Shown: positions 12,385 to 24,284, counted from the stretch's first letter. The stretch: 64,000 bases of DNA from Desmodus rotundus (GCF_022682495.2 NC_071387.1:150210347-150274346); one strand, 5' to 3'. A program made the numbers and translations. The notes: generated by a model from the sequence alone, not told the origin.

Positions 12385-14070
12385 CTTTTTATTTTATTAT
12401 TTATTTTTCCAATGTGTTTGTTTTTATTATATTATTTCCATTACCATTTATCCCTTTATACCCCATCCCTCCTGCAATCACCACAATGAGGCCTTTTTCC
12501 TTTTGCTCAATCCCTCCACCTCCTAACCTCCCCTCTCCCAACTAGCTTTTATCTGCTCTCCATCTATGAGTCTGTCTCTGTTTTGCTTGTTCAGTTTGTT
12601 CATTAGATTCCTCATGTGAGTGAAATCACATGGTATTTGTTTTTCTCTGACTGGCTTATTTTACTTAGCATAAGGTTCTCCAGGTCCATCTATGCCGTTG
12701 CAAAGGGTAAAATTTTCTTCTTTCTTACAGCTGAGTAAGATTCCATTCTGTAGGTGTCCAAACCCTTGGCATCTCTGGGTCACACTTCAAGAAGCAGAGT
12801 TGTCTTGAGCCACACATTGAATACATGAACACTAATTAAAACTAATGAAAAAAGAAGTTTTAGGTAAATGTACAATTTTGCGTTGGGCCACATTCATAGC
12901 CATCCTGGGCCCCATGCAGCCCACAGGCAGTGGGTAGGACACCCAGGACAGTTGTTTTACCCACTCATCTACTGATGGACACTTGGGCTGCTTCCATATC
13001 TTGGTGATTGTAAATAATGTTGCAATGAACATAGGGGTGCTTATGTTCTTTTGAATTAGTGTTTTGGGGTTTCTTTGGGTAAATTCCCAGAAGTAGAATC
13101 ACTGGGTCATAAGGCAGATCCATTTCTAATTTTCTGAGGTATCTCCACACTGCTTTCCACAGTGGCTACACCAGTCTGCATTCCCACCAACAGTGCACTG
13201 GGGCTCCCTTTTCTCCACATCCTCACCAGCACTTGTTGTTTTTTGATTTATTGATGATAGACATGCTCACAGGTGTGAGATGGTATCTCATTATGGTTTT
13301 AATTTACATTTCTCTGATGATTAGTGACATTGAGCATCTTTCCCTATGTCTATTGGCCAGCTGTGTGTCCTCTTTGGGGAAGTGTCTATTCAGGTCTGTT
13401 GCCAACTTTTTAATTGGATCTTTTGGTTTTCTGGTGTTGAGTTTTATAAGTTATTTATAAATTTTGGATATTAACCTCTTAACAGATGTGTTGGCAAAAA
13501 TATTCTCCCATTCTGTGGGTTGTCTTTTTATTTTGTTGGTATTTTCCTTTGCTGTGCAAACACATTTTAGTTTGATGTAGTCCCATTTGTTTATTTTTTG
13601 TTTTATGGAACCACAAAAGACCCCAAATAGCAACAGTGATCTTGAGAAAGAAGAATAAATTTGAAAGACTCACACTACCTAATATCAAACTATACTGTAA
13701 GGCCATCGTAATCAAAACAGCATGGTACTGGCACCAAAGAAAAGACACATAGATCAATAGAGAGCCCAGAAATAAACTCACACCTTTATAGTCAATTAAT
13801 ATTTGACAGAGGAAGCAAGCACATACAATGGGCTAAAGACAGTTTATTCAATAAATGGTTTTGGGAAAATTGGACAGATAAGTGCAAAAAAATGAACCTA
13901 GACCACATTCTCACACCACACACAAGAATAAATTCCAAATGGATTAAAGACTTAAATATTAGACCTGAAACCATAAAAATTCTAGAAGAAAACATAGGCA
14001 GTAAAGTGTCAGATATTGCTCGTAGTGATATTTTTTCTGATATATCTCCTCAGGCGAGGGAGACAAAGGC
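12385..14070 (-). repeat. L1 with 5' inversion (twin-priming structure)
   Basis: From about 12385 to 13605 the L1 is read on the - strand, with its 3' end (poly-T on +) at the left. At about 13606 the orientation flips, and 'ggaaccacaaaagaccccaa' onward reads ORF2 on + to about 14070. The + part ends at the ORF2 position ('ctcaggcgagggagacaaa') that immediately precedes where the - part starts ('aaataaacaaatgggactac' in reverse), as expected for an inverted 5' segment. No convincing target duplication was found. A hAT-like element interrupts it at 12751-12945. Confidence 0.85.
12751..12945. mobile_element. hAT-like non-autonomous element inside L1
   Basis: The stretch interrupts the L1 3' region. 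Its ends are imperfect inverted repeats, 'taggtgtccaaaccc' on the left and the reverse complement of 'ggacaccca' on the right, and it contains 'gggccccatgcagcccaca', typical of hAT elements whose ends read like 'ggcccgcatgcggccc'. A clean 8-bp target duplication is not visible, and about 12 bp of the L1 seem to be missing at the site. Confidence 0.6.
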
Positions 14071-14385
14071 TGGTTTTCTAACATGCACAGCAGCACCCTC
14101 TGGTGAGCACTTGGTAAATGTGAAAAAGTTAAAGTAGTTTGATTTGGGAAATGCAAGGTTTATAAAATAGATATGTCATAGGTTTTGGTGAGCAAACAAT
14201 GTATATTTTTATAAAAGAAGAAAAATAAACTAATATATTTTTAGGATGTGAACAAAACCAGATCTAAAGTAGATGACTTTCTTTGAAAAAATTTAAATTC
14301 TCATTTTTCAATAACACTGTAAAATTTAACACTGTAACATTAAAAACTTTTGTTTTAATAAGAAAACTCTCTTCTGTTTTTACAG

Positions 14386-14481
14386 GTCAGAAAGGGTTCT
14401 TTGTTTGACATCATTTCTTTCCCAGCAAAGACTGCTTTAACTAGCCTAATATATGCCTCATATGCAGCATTAATTTACTTG
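14386..14481 (+). CDS. SPATA9: SPATA9 internal coding exon (32 codons)
   Basis: The exon follows the acceptor 'cttctgtttttacag' and ends before 'gtaagtt'; both borders are phase 0. It encodes [20 protein letters not shown] followed by [12 protein letters not shown]. The second half is the first part of a hydrophobic stretch that continues into the next exon (TVCVNAVL) and probably forms the single membrane segment of SPATA9. It matches the family almost residue for residue as I recall it. Confidence 0.95.
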
Positions 14482-14949
14482 GTAAGTTAAGAAAATTATT
14501 AGGATCTATAAATAAATATACTGATTTTTTTGTAATGGTAAAGGCATACTGTACATTCTATTCATAAAACAAGATAATTTTACATTAAAAATTTACTTCA
14601 CGAAAACCAAATTTACTTAAATAACTAAAATTATTTTGTTTGTATAGAGTGTATTATCACTTGGTCAAGATATTGTCATTTCACTTTCATTTAGCTACAG
14701 CTGTTTTGTTTCAGCCACTGTGCCATGGTTGTTAAAGTTCAGTATCCCAGCATTTAAGTCTGTGATTTGGGGGAAAACAAATCTTACGTAGTTTGAATCA
14801 TGAGTGATATAAATTTAAAGTATATTTTGAATTACAAGTGCTATAATTCAAAAGTGTTCATCAAAATCATGGCAAAATAGAAAAGATTTTATAAATTATA
14901 AGGAATTATTTCTTTTAATCTATTTCCATTCATACTTACCTTTACATTT

Positions 14950-16450
14950 AAAAAAAGTATAACATACAGAGAAGTATACAGCTTTATGAATTACCATAAA
15001 ATCTATTAACCTATATATCACACAGGTCAAGAAACAAAATATTACTATTATTCTAGAAGCCTCTTTCTTGGCCCCCTCATAATCACTAACCTCTTCTCAA
15101 AAGGCAACCACTATTTTGATTCTAATACAGTAGGTGTTTTTCTTTGAATTGCATATAAGTGAATCATATGCTATATATTCTTTTGTATTTGCCCGTTTTT
15201 GCTCAACACTATCATCAGGAGATTTATTTATTTGATGCTTGTAGCAGTGGGTTGTTGATTTTCATTGCTGTGTAGTATTCCACTGGTTGACTATATCACT
15301 ATTTATCCAGTCCACTGTTGAATATTTAGATTATTTACAGTTTTGGCTACTTTGAGTAAAGCGCTATGAATACTCTTGTACATATGCTTTGGTGAACTTG
15401 CTAGACCATAGGATAGGTGTAGGTTCATCTAAAGTAGAGGTTGTCAAATGGTTTTCCAAAGTGGTTTTAACAATTCATTCCAGGAGGTTATAAGGTTTCC
15501 AGTTTCTCTATATCACCAACATTGGTATTATCAATATTTTCCATTTTAGCCATTCTTGCTGGTATATATTATTATCACATTGTGATTTGAACTTACATTT
15601 CCTTTATTACTAATGAGATTGAGTACCTTTTTATACATTAATTGGACATTTGGATATCGTTTTTGTGAATATCTATTAAAGAATTGTATCTTCTTGTTTT
15701 TCTGTTGGGAGTTATTCCTTCTTGTAGTATTGATCTGTACTTCTAAAATATGCAGGGGTGACCAAAAGTAGGTTTACAGTTATGAGTATTCAAAACACAG
15801 AGTTTAATATTGTATTATTATTTATTATTGTATTTTCAATATGAACAACTGTAAACCTACTTTTACCCACCTCTGTATTCTAGGAACAAGTTCTCTTTGG
15901 GTTACATATGGGCAAATTTATTTTATTCTATGACTTGCTGTTTCCTCTTTTATCAGTATCTTTTAAAACAGAAGTTCTCAATTTTAATGTAATCCAATTT
16001 ATAATTTTTTTATGTTAAGAGCTTTATATATCTTAATTATGGAATTTTGACCCACATCCAACTACATGAAACTCTTCCCTTTGATGTACTCTAGGATCTT
16101 TATTATTATACCTTTCAGGTTTATAATGCATCTGGAATTGGTATGAAATAAGGGTCAATTTTTTCCTCCATGGGTATCCAATTGAACTGACTCAATTTAT
16201 TGGTAAAAAAACACCCTTTCCTATTGCCTGAGAAGACTTCTTTAAACATAAATCAAGTGTCCTTGTATATGTAAGTCTGTTCCTAGACTCTCTGCTCTGT
16301 ACAGTTGGTCTGTGTGTCTGTGCTTGTACCAATTCAACACTGTTATTCATGGAAACTTTATAAGTCTTAATAACTGGTAGGACAAGTTTTCCAATCTATG
16401 AACATGGTCTATCTCTCTCTTTGTTTATTTTCTCATAATAATTTTTATGT
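14950..16450 (-). repeat. Old L1 3' region, minus orientation
   Basis: Reverse-strand L1 wording runs through this stretch: 'gctgtgtagtattccactgg', 'actatttatccagtccactg', 'taatgagattgagtacc' and later 'tctattgcctgagaag'-type sequence. It is strongly diverged with no frame. A short DNA transposon interrupts it at 15753-15875. Boundaries are approximate. Confidence 0.65.
15753..15875. mobile_element. Short inverted-repeat DNA transposon (MITE), family B copy 1
   Basis: The element is almost a hairpin: 'caggggtgaccaaaagtagg' plus 'tttacagtt' at the left, and the reverse complement of 'aactgtaaacctacttttac' plus 'ccacctctg' at the right. It is 123 bp long with an AT-rich centre and no coding capacity. 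TA follows the right end. The copy at 21332-21458 has the same ends and length. A Tc1/mariner-type origin is likely but unproven. Confidence 0.8.
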
Positions 16451-18459
16451 TTATTGTTAGATGTCTTGCACATTTTGTTATTATTTTTGACCATTTTGAA
16501 ACATATAATAATAAAGAATAAATTTTCCCATAATATGTAGAGTTAGTTCAGTCCCAATGCAAATCTGAGCAATGTGAGTTAAGTTGACTAGTTTATTCTA
16601 AAATTTATAGGGACGTGCAAGGGATCAAGAATATATCTAAGACATTTTGAAAAAAAGTATTAAAAGAATTTACTTTTAAACACATACACAGTTTTTTTTT
16701 AAACTGAGTTTATCAAATAAGCATTTTAAAAGTGTTTTAAATATCTGAGATGTGCTCAGTATCTTAAATGTGAATTTCATACAAAATTGACATTCGACTC
16801 AGCTAGAATGCAAATAAACTGCAAAGGATGGGTGAGATTAAATGGATGTGTTGAAATAAAAAAAAATGAGTCTATAGCCAAAATTAAACTCTAATTTCTC
16901 AAAGGCCTTTTTGAAATCATGTCACATGATTTGTCATGCTATAAATTTCCTAAGTAGGCAATAAAACAATTTTTGGTTATCTGATAATCTGTCATATGTG
17001 CATCCAAGCAAAGCCTAGGAGTGGTCAGATCTGGAATTATGGTTTTGAAGGCAAATGGCATTTATGTTAGAAGTTAATACTCTGAGTGGAACCATGCCAA
17101 ATGAAGAGTGGGAAGTTGACAGAAATGTGGAGCACACAGCAACATTTAAGATGAGCTAAGGAGAAATCCAGGAGACAAAGAAGCAATAATCTGAAAAGTA
17201 AAAGGAGAAACAGAAGAAACAGTGTCAAGGAAATAGAGACTCAGGAATTGAAGAGCAGTGTCAAAAACAAGCAGAAAAAGGCAAGTAAAGTGAAGGTTTT
17301 ACGTCTCCATTAGATCTAGAAGTTGAGGTGTTAGAGATAACTATTGAGAACTATTTCAGTGGTGTGATGGGATAAGGAAGACAAATAAGCGGGCTTTGGA
17401 ATGAAGAGATGATAAAATAAAAACCGTGAGTGCACATTCTTGTTTGATCTAGAAGACAGTGTGTAGCAGTTAAGAGGGAAACAGGGTCCCAGGAATTACT
17501 AATTTTTTTAAGTTTTAGGATGGAAGATACTTAAACATGTAGCAGGGGAGAGCCAGTCTAACTAAACTAAAAAGGCAGGGAATAAGTGATAGGGAAGGTG
17601 ACAGGGTATATGTTAAAAGCAAAGATAGACAAATACTGACCTTGGTCAAGACACTTCATTTTCTAAAACTGGGACAGAAGTGGTGAGAATGGGCACAGAT
17701 AAAGTTTTGTAGGTGAGGGAAGAAGAAATGTATCAAATATGATAGGGCTTCCCAACCTTTTTTCACAGCATGGCATATAAAAAATGATCATATTTGGGAT
17801 AAATGCATGAAGCTATCTGCATCTGTAAGTGATGCACTTCAAGCTTTATAGTTCTAGGTTTGGATATACTCAGATGCGAGTAACAAAAATATACCTGACA
17901 GTGCCTTCATTGATAAAGACATTTAAATACCCCTGTCCGTTAGAAGTCTGGAGCTGGGCTGGATTCCCAGGTTTGCACAGCGAGTCTACAACGTCATCAT
18001 GAGCCCAAGGCCTTTCTATCTTTCTTTTCTGCCATCCTGTTTGTTCTTTCAGTCCTTGGGTTTGCTTAGGCATTACAGCCCTATCAGTTTCCAAGGCAGG
18101 AAGGAGGGGATAGGAAGAGGCAAAAAACAGTCTTTCTTTTTATACAGGAGGAGAGACGTTTCCAAAAATCCTTCCTGACCTCCTACCTGGAAGACTTTTT
18201 CTTTCTTTGGGCAGAACAGGGTCACATGGCTGCACCCTGACTGCAGGGTGGTTAAGAGAAGCATCTGCTGTTTACCCATTCTACAGTGGGAGGCAGGCAA
18301 GAAAGGAGGAAATCGGTCCTTTCTCCAGTCCTTTCTCTGTTACTCCCTGAACATCTTCCAAGTGTTTATAGCCAATTACATCACTGTAAGGCATCGTGGG
18401 TAAAATAAACTAGTCTAGGTCTTCTTATATTTCATGAATTGTATTATTCTTGTTGTTTG
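16451..18459. other. SPATA9 intron, nothing firmly recognised
   Basis: About 2 kb without an assigned gene. A short piece at about 17745-17790 ('gggcttcccaacctttttt') looks like a hAT end but has no matching partner that I can see. Confidence 0.4.
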
Positions 18460-18467
18460 CCTTAGAT

Positions 18468-18681
18468 CAGGGGTGTCAAACTCATTTTCACCAGGGGCCA
18501 CATCAGCCTTGTGGTTGTCTTCAAAGGGCTGAATGTAATTTTAGGACTGTATAAATGTAACTACTCCTTAACTAGGGGCAAGGAGCTCAGCGCTGTTACC
18601 AGGTAGAAACAAGGTGCCGGGCCAGATAAAACAAGGTCAGGGGCCGGATTCAGCTCATGGGCCTTGTGTTTGCCACCTGTG
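18468..18681. mobile_element. hAT non-autonomous element with perfect 8-bp target duplication
   Basis: The 214-bp element begins 'caggggtgtcaaactc' and ends with the near-reverse complement 'gtttgccacctgtg'. It is flanked by an exact 8-bp duplication 'ccttagat' at 18460-18467 and 18682-18689, the hallmark length for hAT transposition. The interior contains 'cagggggccgg'-like and 'agctcatgggccttg' pieces seen in hAT-derived repeats. It has no coding capacity. Confidence 0.92.
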
Positions 18682-19358
18682 CCTTAGATACTTGGCATCT
18701 TTGTTGTCTTCATCATTAGTAAGCTTATAGAATACGTTTAGTGGGTGCAGTTCTTAGTGATTCTCAGTTTTTGAAATATTTTTCTCTATATGTGTTGGTA
18801 CTTTCTTAAAGTACTAAATGGCATTTTTTGAGGGAAAATGGGTCATGTGTTTCTTTAGAAATCATTGATCTACTAGCTTACTAAATTCTTATCAAAGTGT
18901 TCATGCCCTTCCAGTTGTACACATGGGTATAAGCAAAGTCCAGGTGGGAAAAAGCAAAAACAAAAAACCCACTGTGAGATATTAACACGTTGGAGACAAA
19001 TTTCACCTCTCAGCAAATTTCATTGAATTAAATCAGGAGAATAGAGGAAATGTTTCCTTTAATTAAATCAGAGAATAAAAATATGAAACATCTAATGAAT
19101 TGAGAAAAAAGATGTAAAGCATGTCGTTATTTAGTCACACTAGGTTTTAATTTTCTTTCTAGATTATGATGTAATATATTCAGAACAAGGAATCAATCGC
19201 TTGATGTTTATCTGTGCCAGGGGTTCCTGAAAGGGAGTGCTCCTCCATGAGAATATGTAGACTAATGACTTTACATTAAACACTTTACTGGACTTTTCTA
19301 TCTGCAAATTTAGTGGCTAAAGAAGAAACTTTACTTTTCAATTTGTTTTCATTATTAG

Positions 19359-19637
19359 ACGGTCTGTGTTAATGCTGTTCTGGAGAAGGTAAAGAAAATT
19401 TTCCAAGAAGAAGAATCCATAAGGCAAAACAGAGAGGAGAGCGAGAATCTTAGAAAAGCCTTTTCTGAGCCCGTGCTTTCCGAGCCTCTGTTTCCCGAAG
19501 GCGAAATCAAAGCAAAACCTTACAGGTCGTTGCCAGAGAGGCCACACAATGTTTCAGATATTCCTGCTAATCAGCTGAGTGATAAGATCCAGGTTTTACA
19601 TTCTGTATTTGACCAATCAACTGAAATAAATGAGTGA
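19359..19637 (+). CDS. SPATA9: SPATA9 C-terminal coding exon with stop codon
   Basis: The acceptor 'gttttcattattag' precedes ACG GTC TGT, in phase 0 with the previous exon. The exon encodes 92 residues: the second half of the hydrophobic segment (TVCVNAVL), a charged stretch ([20 protein letters not shown]), the family motif [11 protein letters not shown], and a C-terminus reading [16 protein letters not shown] before TGA at 19635-19637. The end is two residues shorter than the human form I recall, and a few residues before IQVLHSV are missing relative to human. The frame is intact. Confidence 0.94.
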   Translation, partial: TVCVNAVLEKVKKIFQEEESIRQNREESENLRKAFSEPVLSEPLFPEGEIKAKPYRSLPERPHNVSDIPANQLSDKIQVLHSVFDQSTEINE

Positions 19638-19769
19638 GGAAATCTAAACAAAAATATCACTGAACAGTTTAAGAGTTATCTATCTAATAACATTTTATCT
19701 GACAAAACTGGGAAACTAGTTTTCATATGTTAATAGTTAAGCTGCTTTTAAAAAGGATGGGGAGGAACT

Positions 19770-19775
19770 AATAAA
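19770..19775 (+). terminator. SPATA9: Candidate SPATA9 polyadenylation signal
   Basis: AATAAA lies 133 bp after the stop codon. Another AATAAA at about 19808 would also serve. The choice of site cannot be settled from the sequence alone. Confidence 0.5.
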
Positions 19776-19799
19776 ATGTCACACTCAAGTATTTACATA

Positions 19800-21331
19800 G
19801 TAGAGAAAATAAAATATATGCATCACTATCTGATATCTTTTAACAAACAAGAAAATGTACCTTTGGTGGGTAGACTTTATGCTGTGTTCTATAATATAGG
19901 TCTATTTATAATACATTTATGTTTTTTATTAAAGACTTGTTTCGAGTATCTTTCTAATTATTTTTCTGGGAGGGTAAAACCATCCCTATAAAAATGGTAC
20001 GTATCTTTTTTAGAGACATTTTTCAAAGGATATTTGTTTTCTATCTACCGTCTGCATATTTGAGTCTGCCTATTATCACTTCTTTTTATAACTCATACGT
20101 AGAATATGAAGGACTTGTAATTCATGGATTTCATGAAGTTATAAAATAGAATATGATTTTCAAATCTGACGAGAAGACTTCTGTATATGAGGACAGGACA
20201 GGACAGGGCATCCTTCATTTCCAGATTTAGAGTAACAAATCTAAAACCAGAAATCGAGTCCACATTACTCACTGTTACCACTGGGTCCCGAAAGAAAATG
20301 CGTCTATGATTGGCCCTGCTAACTAGAGCCGTGGTTTTGCCTGCAGGAGATTCTTTGGTTTCTTCCATGCATTTAAAATCCTGGCCACGTGTTAGGACCT
20401 GACTGGTCATTAGAGGACTAGCACCTAACATAACAGGCTGGGATGTGCCCATTCCAAAGATGGCACATTTCCTATACCTGGTGAGTAGCTGCTGCCACGA
20501 ACAGTATTTACACAGAGCCCAAGCCTGGCTCTTTAGTAGTAGTCTGAAAAATGAGTGCAAGTGTTGTATTACCTCATGCTGCCATATTCCAACAGAAAGG
20601 GAAATTTAATAGTGCGTAGAAAAGGGCTCTGTAAGCAGAGCCTTAATGATACTTTATTCACTTATTATTTTTATAATAACCAAGGGAAAGAGCGCAGGTT
20701 TGGAGCCTTAATTCAATCCTCTGCCACTCAGAACACTACCGTGCTTTGGGACTAGGTTCCCAACGTGGCCGTGTTTCTCACTCCGAATTCCTATTCTGCT
20801 TATCCTGGGTCTTTCTGGTTTGACTTGTTCTTATATTCTATGAGCTGCCAAGTTTTAGGTGCCTAACACCCAGCGTGTTAAAGTCCAGGGTGGGCCCCAG
20901 GCAACCGGAACAGTGCTGCCCAAAGGTAACTGTCACGGTAAAGCAGGGGGACCCCTAACACCAGCCGCAGCAGAAAGAACTCTGAGGAGGAATACCCTGT
21001 GTCTCTTCTCTCTATAACATTTACATGAAACACTTAGTTGTACATACATGTGCAAAGTTCTCCATAAATTTTTTATAAAAACCTTTATTTGAAAATTTCA
21101 CAGGCATTCAAAGTCCTTTGGCTCACTGACAGGAAACGTCACGTCTCCCACACTGGGCAGCAGCTGTGTGTGTCTTCTCACTTTGAGACTCTTTGTCTTG
21201 ATCAGAGAGAAACTGAGCCATGGTTTGTTTGGTTGTGATGGCCAGCACATTGATAAGTTTCTTATTTTTAAACTCAGCATGTAAACTTATCCCATTTCTG
21301 GAGGCAATTTTTAAGTGTAAAAAGTTATACA
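19800..21331. other. Gap between the convergent SPATA9 and RFESD genes
   Basis: No gene was recognised. A 155-codon reverse-strand open frame at 20093-20560 has no family signal and no splice context. The stretch probably holds 3'UTR sequence of one or both flanking genes; in human, transcripts of these genes overlap at their 3' ends. Confidence 0.5.
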
Positions 21332-21458
21332 CAGGGGTGGGCAAAGTAGGTTTACGGCTGTTCATACGGAATATAATACAATAATTGTTAAATAATAATA
21401 CAAGAATAAATTGTGTTTCACATACTTACAACTGTAAACCTACTTTTGCCCTCCTCTC
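21332..21458. mobile_element. Short inverted-repeat DNA transposon (MITE), family B copy 2
   Basis: It starts 'caggggtgggcaaagtaggt' and ends with 'aactgtaaacctacttttgc' plus 'cctcctctc', an inverted-repeat pair like the copy at 15753-15875. It is 127 bp long with an AT-rich centre. TA follows the right end. It sits between the SPATA9 and RFESD 3' ends, about 0.5 kb beyond the RFESD stop. Confidence 0.8.
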
Positions 21459-21607
21459 TATTTGGAAAGACTGAAGTTAAGATCTATTTCAAAATATTTA
21501 AATTTTACCTTTAAAAAGTAATCAATAGGAGAGGTGGGGAATGCATGAAGGTAGCAATAAAACAAGAATGGAAGAATGCTGAAATTGTTGAAGTTGGGTG
21601 ATGGGAG

Positions 21608-21613
21608 TTTATT
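21608..21613 (-). terminator. RFESD: Candidate RFESD polyadenylation signal
   Basis: TTTATT on + reads AATAAA on -, about 390 bp after the RFESD stop. It is plausible but not unique in this AT-rich stretch. Confidence 0.4.
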
Positions 21614-22004
21614 ATACTATTCTGTTTACTTTGTATATATTAAACTTTTCCATGATAGAATCTGCTACATCCAATAAGGATTGCCCCTACCCATTTTTCT
21701 TGGTAGATCTTATTTTATACCTTTTTTTCATTTTGGTTACTTCAAATTACTTTCATCCTTCTTACAATGCACACACCAGACCTATACTCTTCAGGTTCCA
21801 GCCAATCCAGAGGATTGGATGAAATGCCTTCTATAGATCCTGATGAAAATCCTGACCCCATATCCAGTGCATGTGCTTTGGAGCCTCTCAGATTTATATG
21901 ATTTTTAAAGATAAGTAATGCACCTATGTTGGAAAAAATCATCTTTGGTATTGAAGCAAGGTTATTTTCAAAACATACACATTTCTCATTGCCATATAAT
22001 TTTA

Positions 22005-22361
<357 letters not shown>

Positions 22362-22739
22362 TTAAAGAACAAACCAGCTTTTCTTTTTTACTTTCATTAA
22401 AAAATTATTCAGCATAAGGCAGAACATAACCTTGGTAGTCATCAAATCCCTCTTGCTGTTGATGAGAGACCCAGTGTGCTAGAGCTGGATCAGAGGGTCC
22501 CTCGCTCAGGCAACTGCACCATGTCACTGCAGCTGTGCCGTTATCTATTAGATGCCAATGTCACTTCCTTGACAGAAATGAGGCAATGGCTTCAGGTGCT
22601 TCTAAAGGAATTTTCACTAGCTGCTGGAAGAATGATAAGCTTCAGACATAAATCAAGAGAGGTTACTAAAGGCATGAGTGCATATATTAATTGAAGAGCA
22701 ATTTATGATCCAAAATAGTCAATTCTCAACTTTTTAACC

Positions 22740-22935
22740 ATATTAGAGAGTGTGTCTCAAATTTGGAAGAGCACAGTAATCACCAACATCTTATTTAAAT
22801 ACAAATCTTGTTTAAATTCAGTAGGCCTAAGGTTGGTGCAAGACTCTGCATTTCCAATAAGCTCCCACATGGCAACAATATTTCTGGGCTATTTACCACA
22901 CTTCGAATAGAAAGGTTGTATAGCTCTCATGGCCT
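22740..22935. repeat. hAT-like (MER5-type) repeat remnant
   Basis: Diverged wording such as 'cagtaatcaccaacatctta', 'attcagtaggcctaagg' and 'gcatttccaataagctccca' is typical of short old hAT-derived repeats. It lies in an RFESD intron. Confidence 0.45.
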
Positions 22936-23070
22936 GAAACTGAAGGAAATTCTTCTACATTTATCATTACCAGGTACTTACATTTTTTTTTACACCAAAA
23001 GTGCTGGAATACTGATATTGCATCCCCAGAAAACTGTTAGCAAACATCTACATTTTCATAATTCATAAGT

Positions 23071-23319
23071 TACCATATTTTTCAGACTATAAAACACACT
23101 TTTTGCCCCAAATTTGGGAGGAAAATGGCGATGCATCTTATAGTTCAAATGTAGCTTTCCTGGCTTGCTTGTGGGGGGTGGGGTGCAGTGGAGCAGGGTC
23201 ACAGGAGGCAGGAGCAGCACCACATTTTTTGCTTCAAAAATTTTTTCCCGCATTTTCCTCCTCTAAAACCTAGGTGCGTCTTATGGTCTGGTGCATCATA
23301 TATTCCGAAAAATATGGTA
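23071..23319. mobile_element. Short inverted-repeat DNA transposon (MITE), family A copy 2
   Basis: The ends 'taccatatttttcagactat' and the reverse complement of 'atattccgaaaaatatggta' are inverted repeats bounded by TA. The 249-bp interior matches the copy at 8243-8500 through 'ccccaaatttgggaggaaaa', 'ggtcacaggaggcaggagca' and 'cctctaaaacctag'. It sits in the RFESD intron between coding exons 2 and 3. Confidence 0.85.
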
Positions 23320-23423
23320 ATATTCATAATTTAAATACACATCCTTTAACATAAGGCAAGTGGAACTAGGTAGTTAGGAAGTCTAGAGAGAGCGGAACAA
23401 TAAGTTTAAGGTTGTACTTTGTA

Positions 23424-23515
23424 CAAGTCAGAGAGAGAAAGAGAGAGGGGTATCAGTTTCATGAAAGAGAGTGGAAGAGAGAGAGAGAGGGAGAAGGAGA
23501 GAGAGGGTGAGAGAG
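23424..23515. repeat. (GA)n-rich tract with a small internal duplication
   Basis: Two GAGAGA blocks are linked by a repeated 'ggtatcagtttcatga' that occurs at about 23449 and 23515. Confidence 0.85.
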
Positions 23516-23639
23516 GTATCAGTTTCATGAAGCAGAAAAACAAGAAATAAGGTAGCTAGTTTGGGAATGCAAGGGGAAGCAAGACAGTCTTCTCATTCCT
23601 CTAGTTGAGCCTTCAAAGTGTGGTTTCTTTCTCAAAACA

Positions 23640-24115
23640 TATAAATTTATATTTTTATTATATTATAAAAGTAATATATACTCATTGGAAAAATTCAAAC
23701 TATGCAGAAGTGTATAAAGTAAAAAGTGAATGTTATTTTTTATTTTAAAATGGGATTGCATTAGAACTATTATTCTATGACTTACTTTTTTCACTCAAAA
23801 ATATATTGTTGACATCCTTCCATACCAACATATATAGATCTGCCTCGTTAATTTAATGGTTGCACGGTATTCTACAGCATGACTACTCATAATTTCTACT
23901 GTTTCCTATTGCTGAAACATTTAGGTTGTTGTCAATTTTTATTACAATAAATAATGTTATAATGACCCTCTGCTACAGATACAATTAAACGTTTGTGCAA
24001 TTATATCTGTGGGGTAGATATCTCAGAGTATAATTGCTAGGTCAGAAGATATGCATATTTCTCACATTTATCTATGAAATGGTTTTCTTTACATTGTAGG
24101 GCTGTAAATTTCTAG
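23640..24115 (-). repeat. Old LINE fragment
   Basis: It carries reverse-orientation wording of old LINE 3' ends: 'gacatccttccataccaaca', 'tggttgcacggtattctaca', 'acatttaggttgttgtcaat', 'ataattgctaggtcagaag'. It has no coding capacity. Confidence 0.5.
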
Positions 24116-24249
24116 AATATTAAAAATTATACTAGAAGCATTAAAATGTAGCCCAAACCTAAATGTAAATTATTTTTGAGTACAGAATGAAATAAGAATA
24201 TAAATAAGAAACATCTGAGTTTTATGAGAATAGATTTAATATCACATAC

Positions 24250-24284
24250 CTCTATGTCTCCCAAATGTAAAGGTCCTCCTGAGT
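24250..24284 (-). CDS. RFESD: RFESD exon 2 (35-bp micro-exon)
   Basis: The exon lies between acceptor 'cttttcag' and donor 'gtatgtg' on the - strand. It contributes AC to the split codon for His59, then SGGPLHLGDIE. The sequence around His59 (CYHSGGPL) holds the first ligand pair of the Rieske cluster, Cys57-x-His59, so this tiny exon is essential for cluster binding. It enters in phase 1 and leaves in phase 0, consistent with both neighbours. It is too short to be found by open-frame searches. Confidence 0.95.

Larger units (their letters stand above)
1..19790 (+). other. SPATA9: SPATA9 gene locus, 3' part (spermatogenesis associated 9)
   Basis: Three coding exons at 2797-3024, 14386-14481 and 19359-19637 join in phase 0 and encode the last 200 residues of SPATA9. 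The human protein is about 254 residues as I recall it, so roughly the first 50 are missing. No exon matching the N-terminus was found in 1664-2796, so it should lie left of the window. Introns are 11.4 kb and 4.9 kb and full of repeats. The gene points toward RFESD, which is on the opposite strand, as in human. Confidence 0.9.

Noticed and set aside
20093..20560. 155-codon reverse-strand frame between SPATA9 and RFESD
   Set aside because: No family signal, and it lies where 3'UTR sequence is expected.
23424..23530. Repeated 'ggtatcagtttcatga' as a possible CRISPR-like or regulatory array
   Set aside because: Only two copies inside a GA-rich simple repeat in an intron of a mammalian gene; local slippage or duplication explains it.
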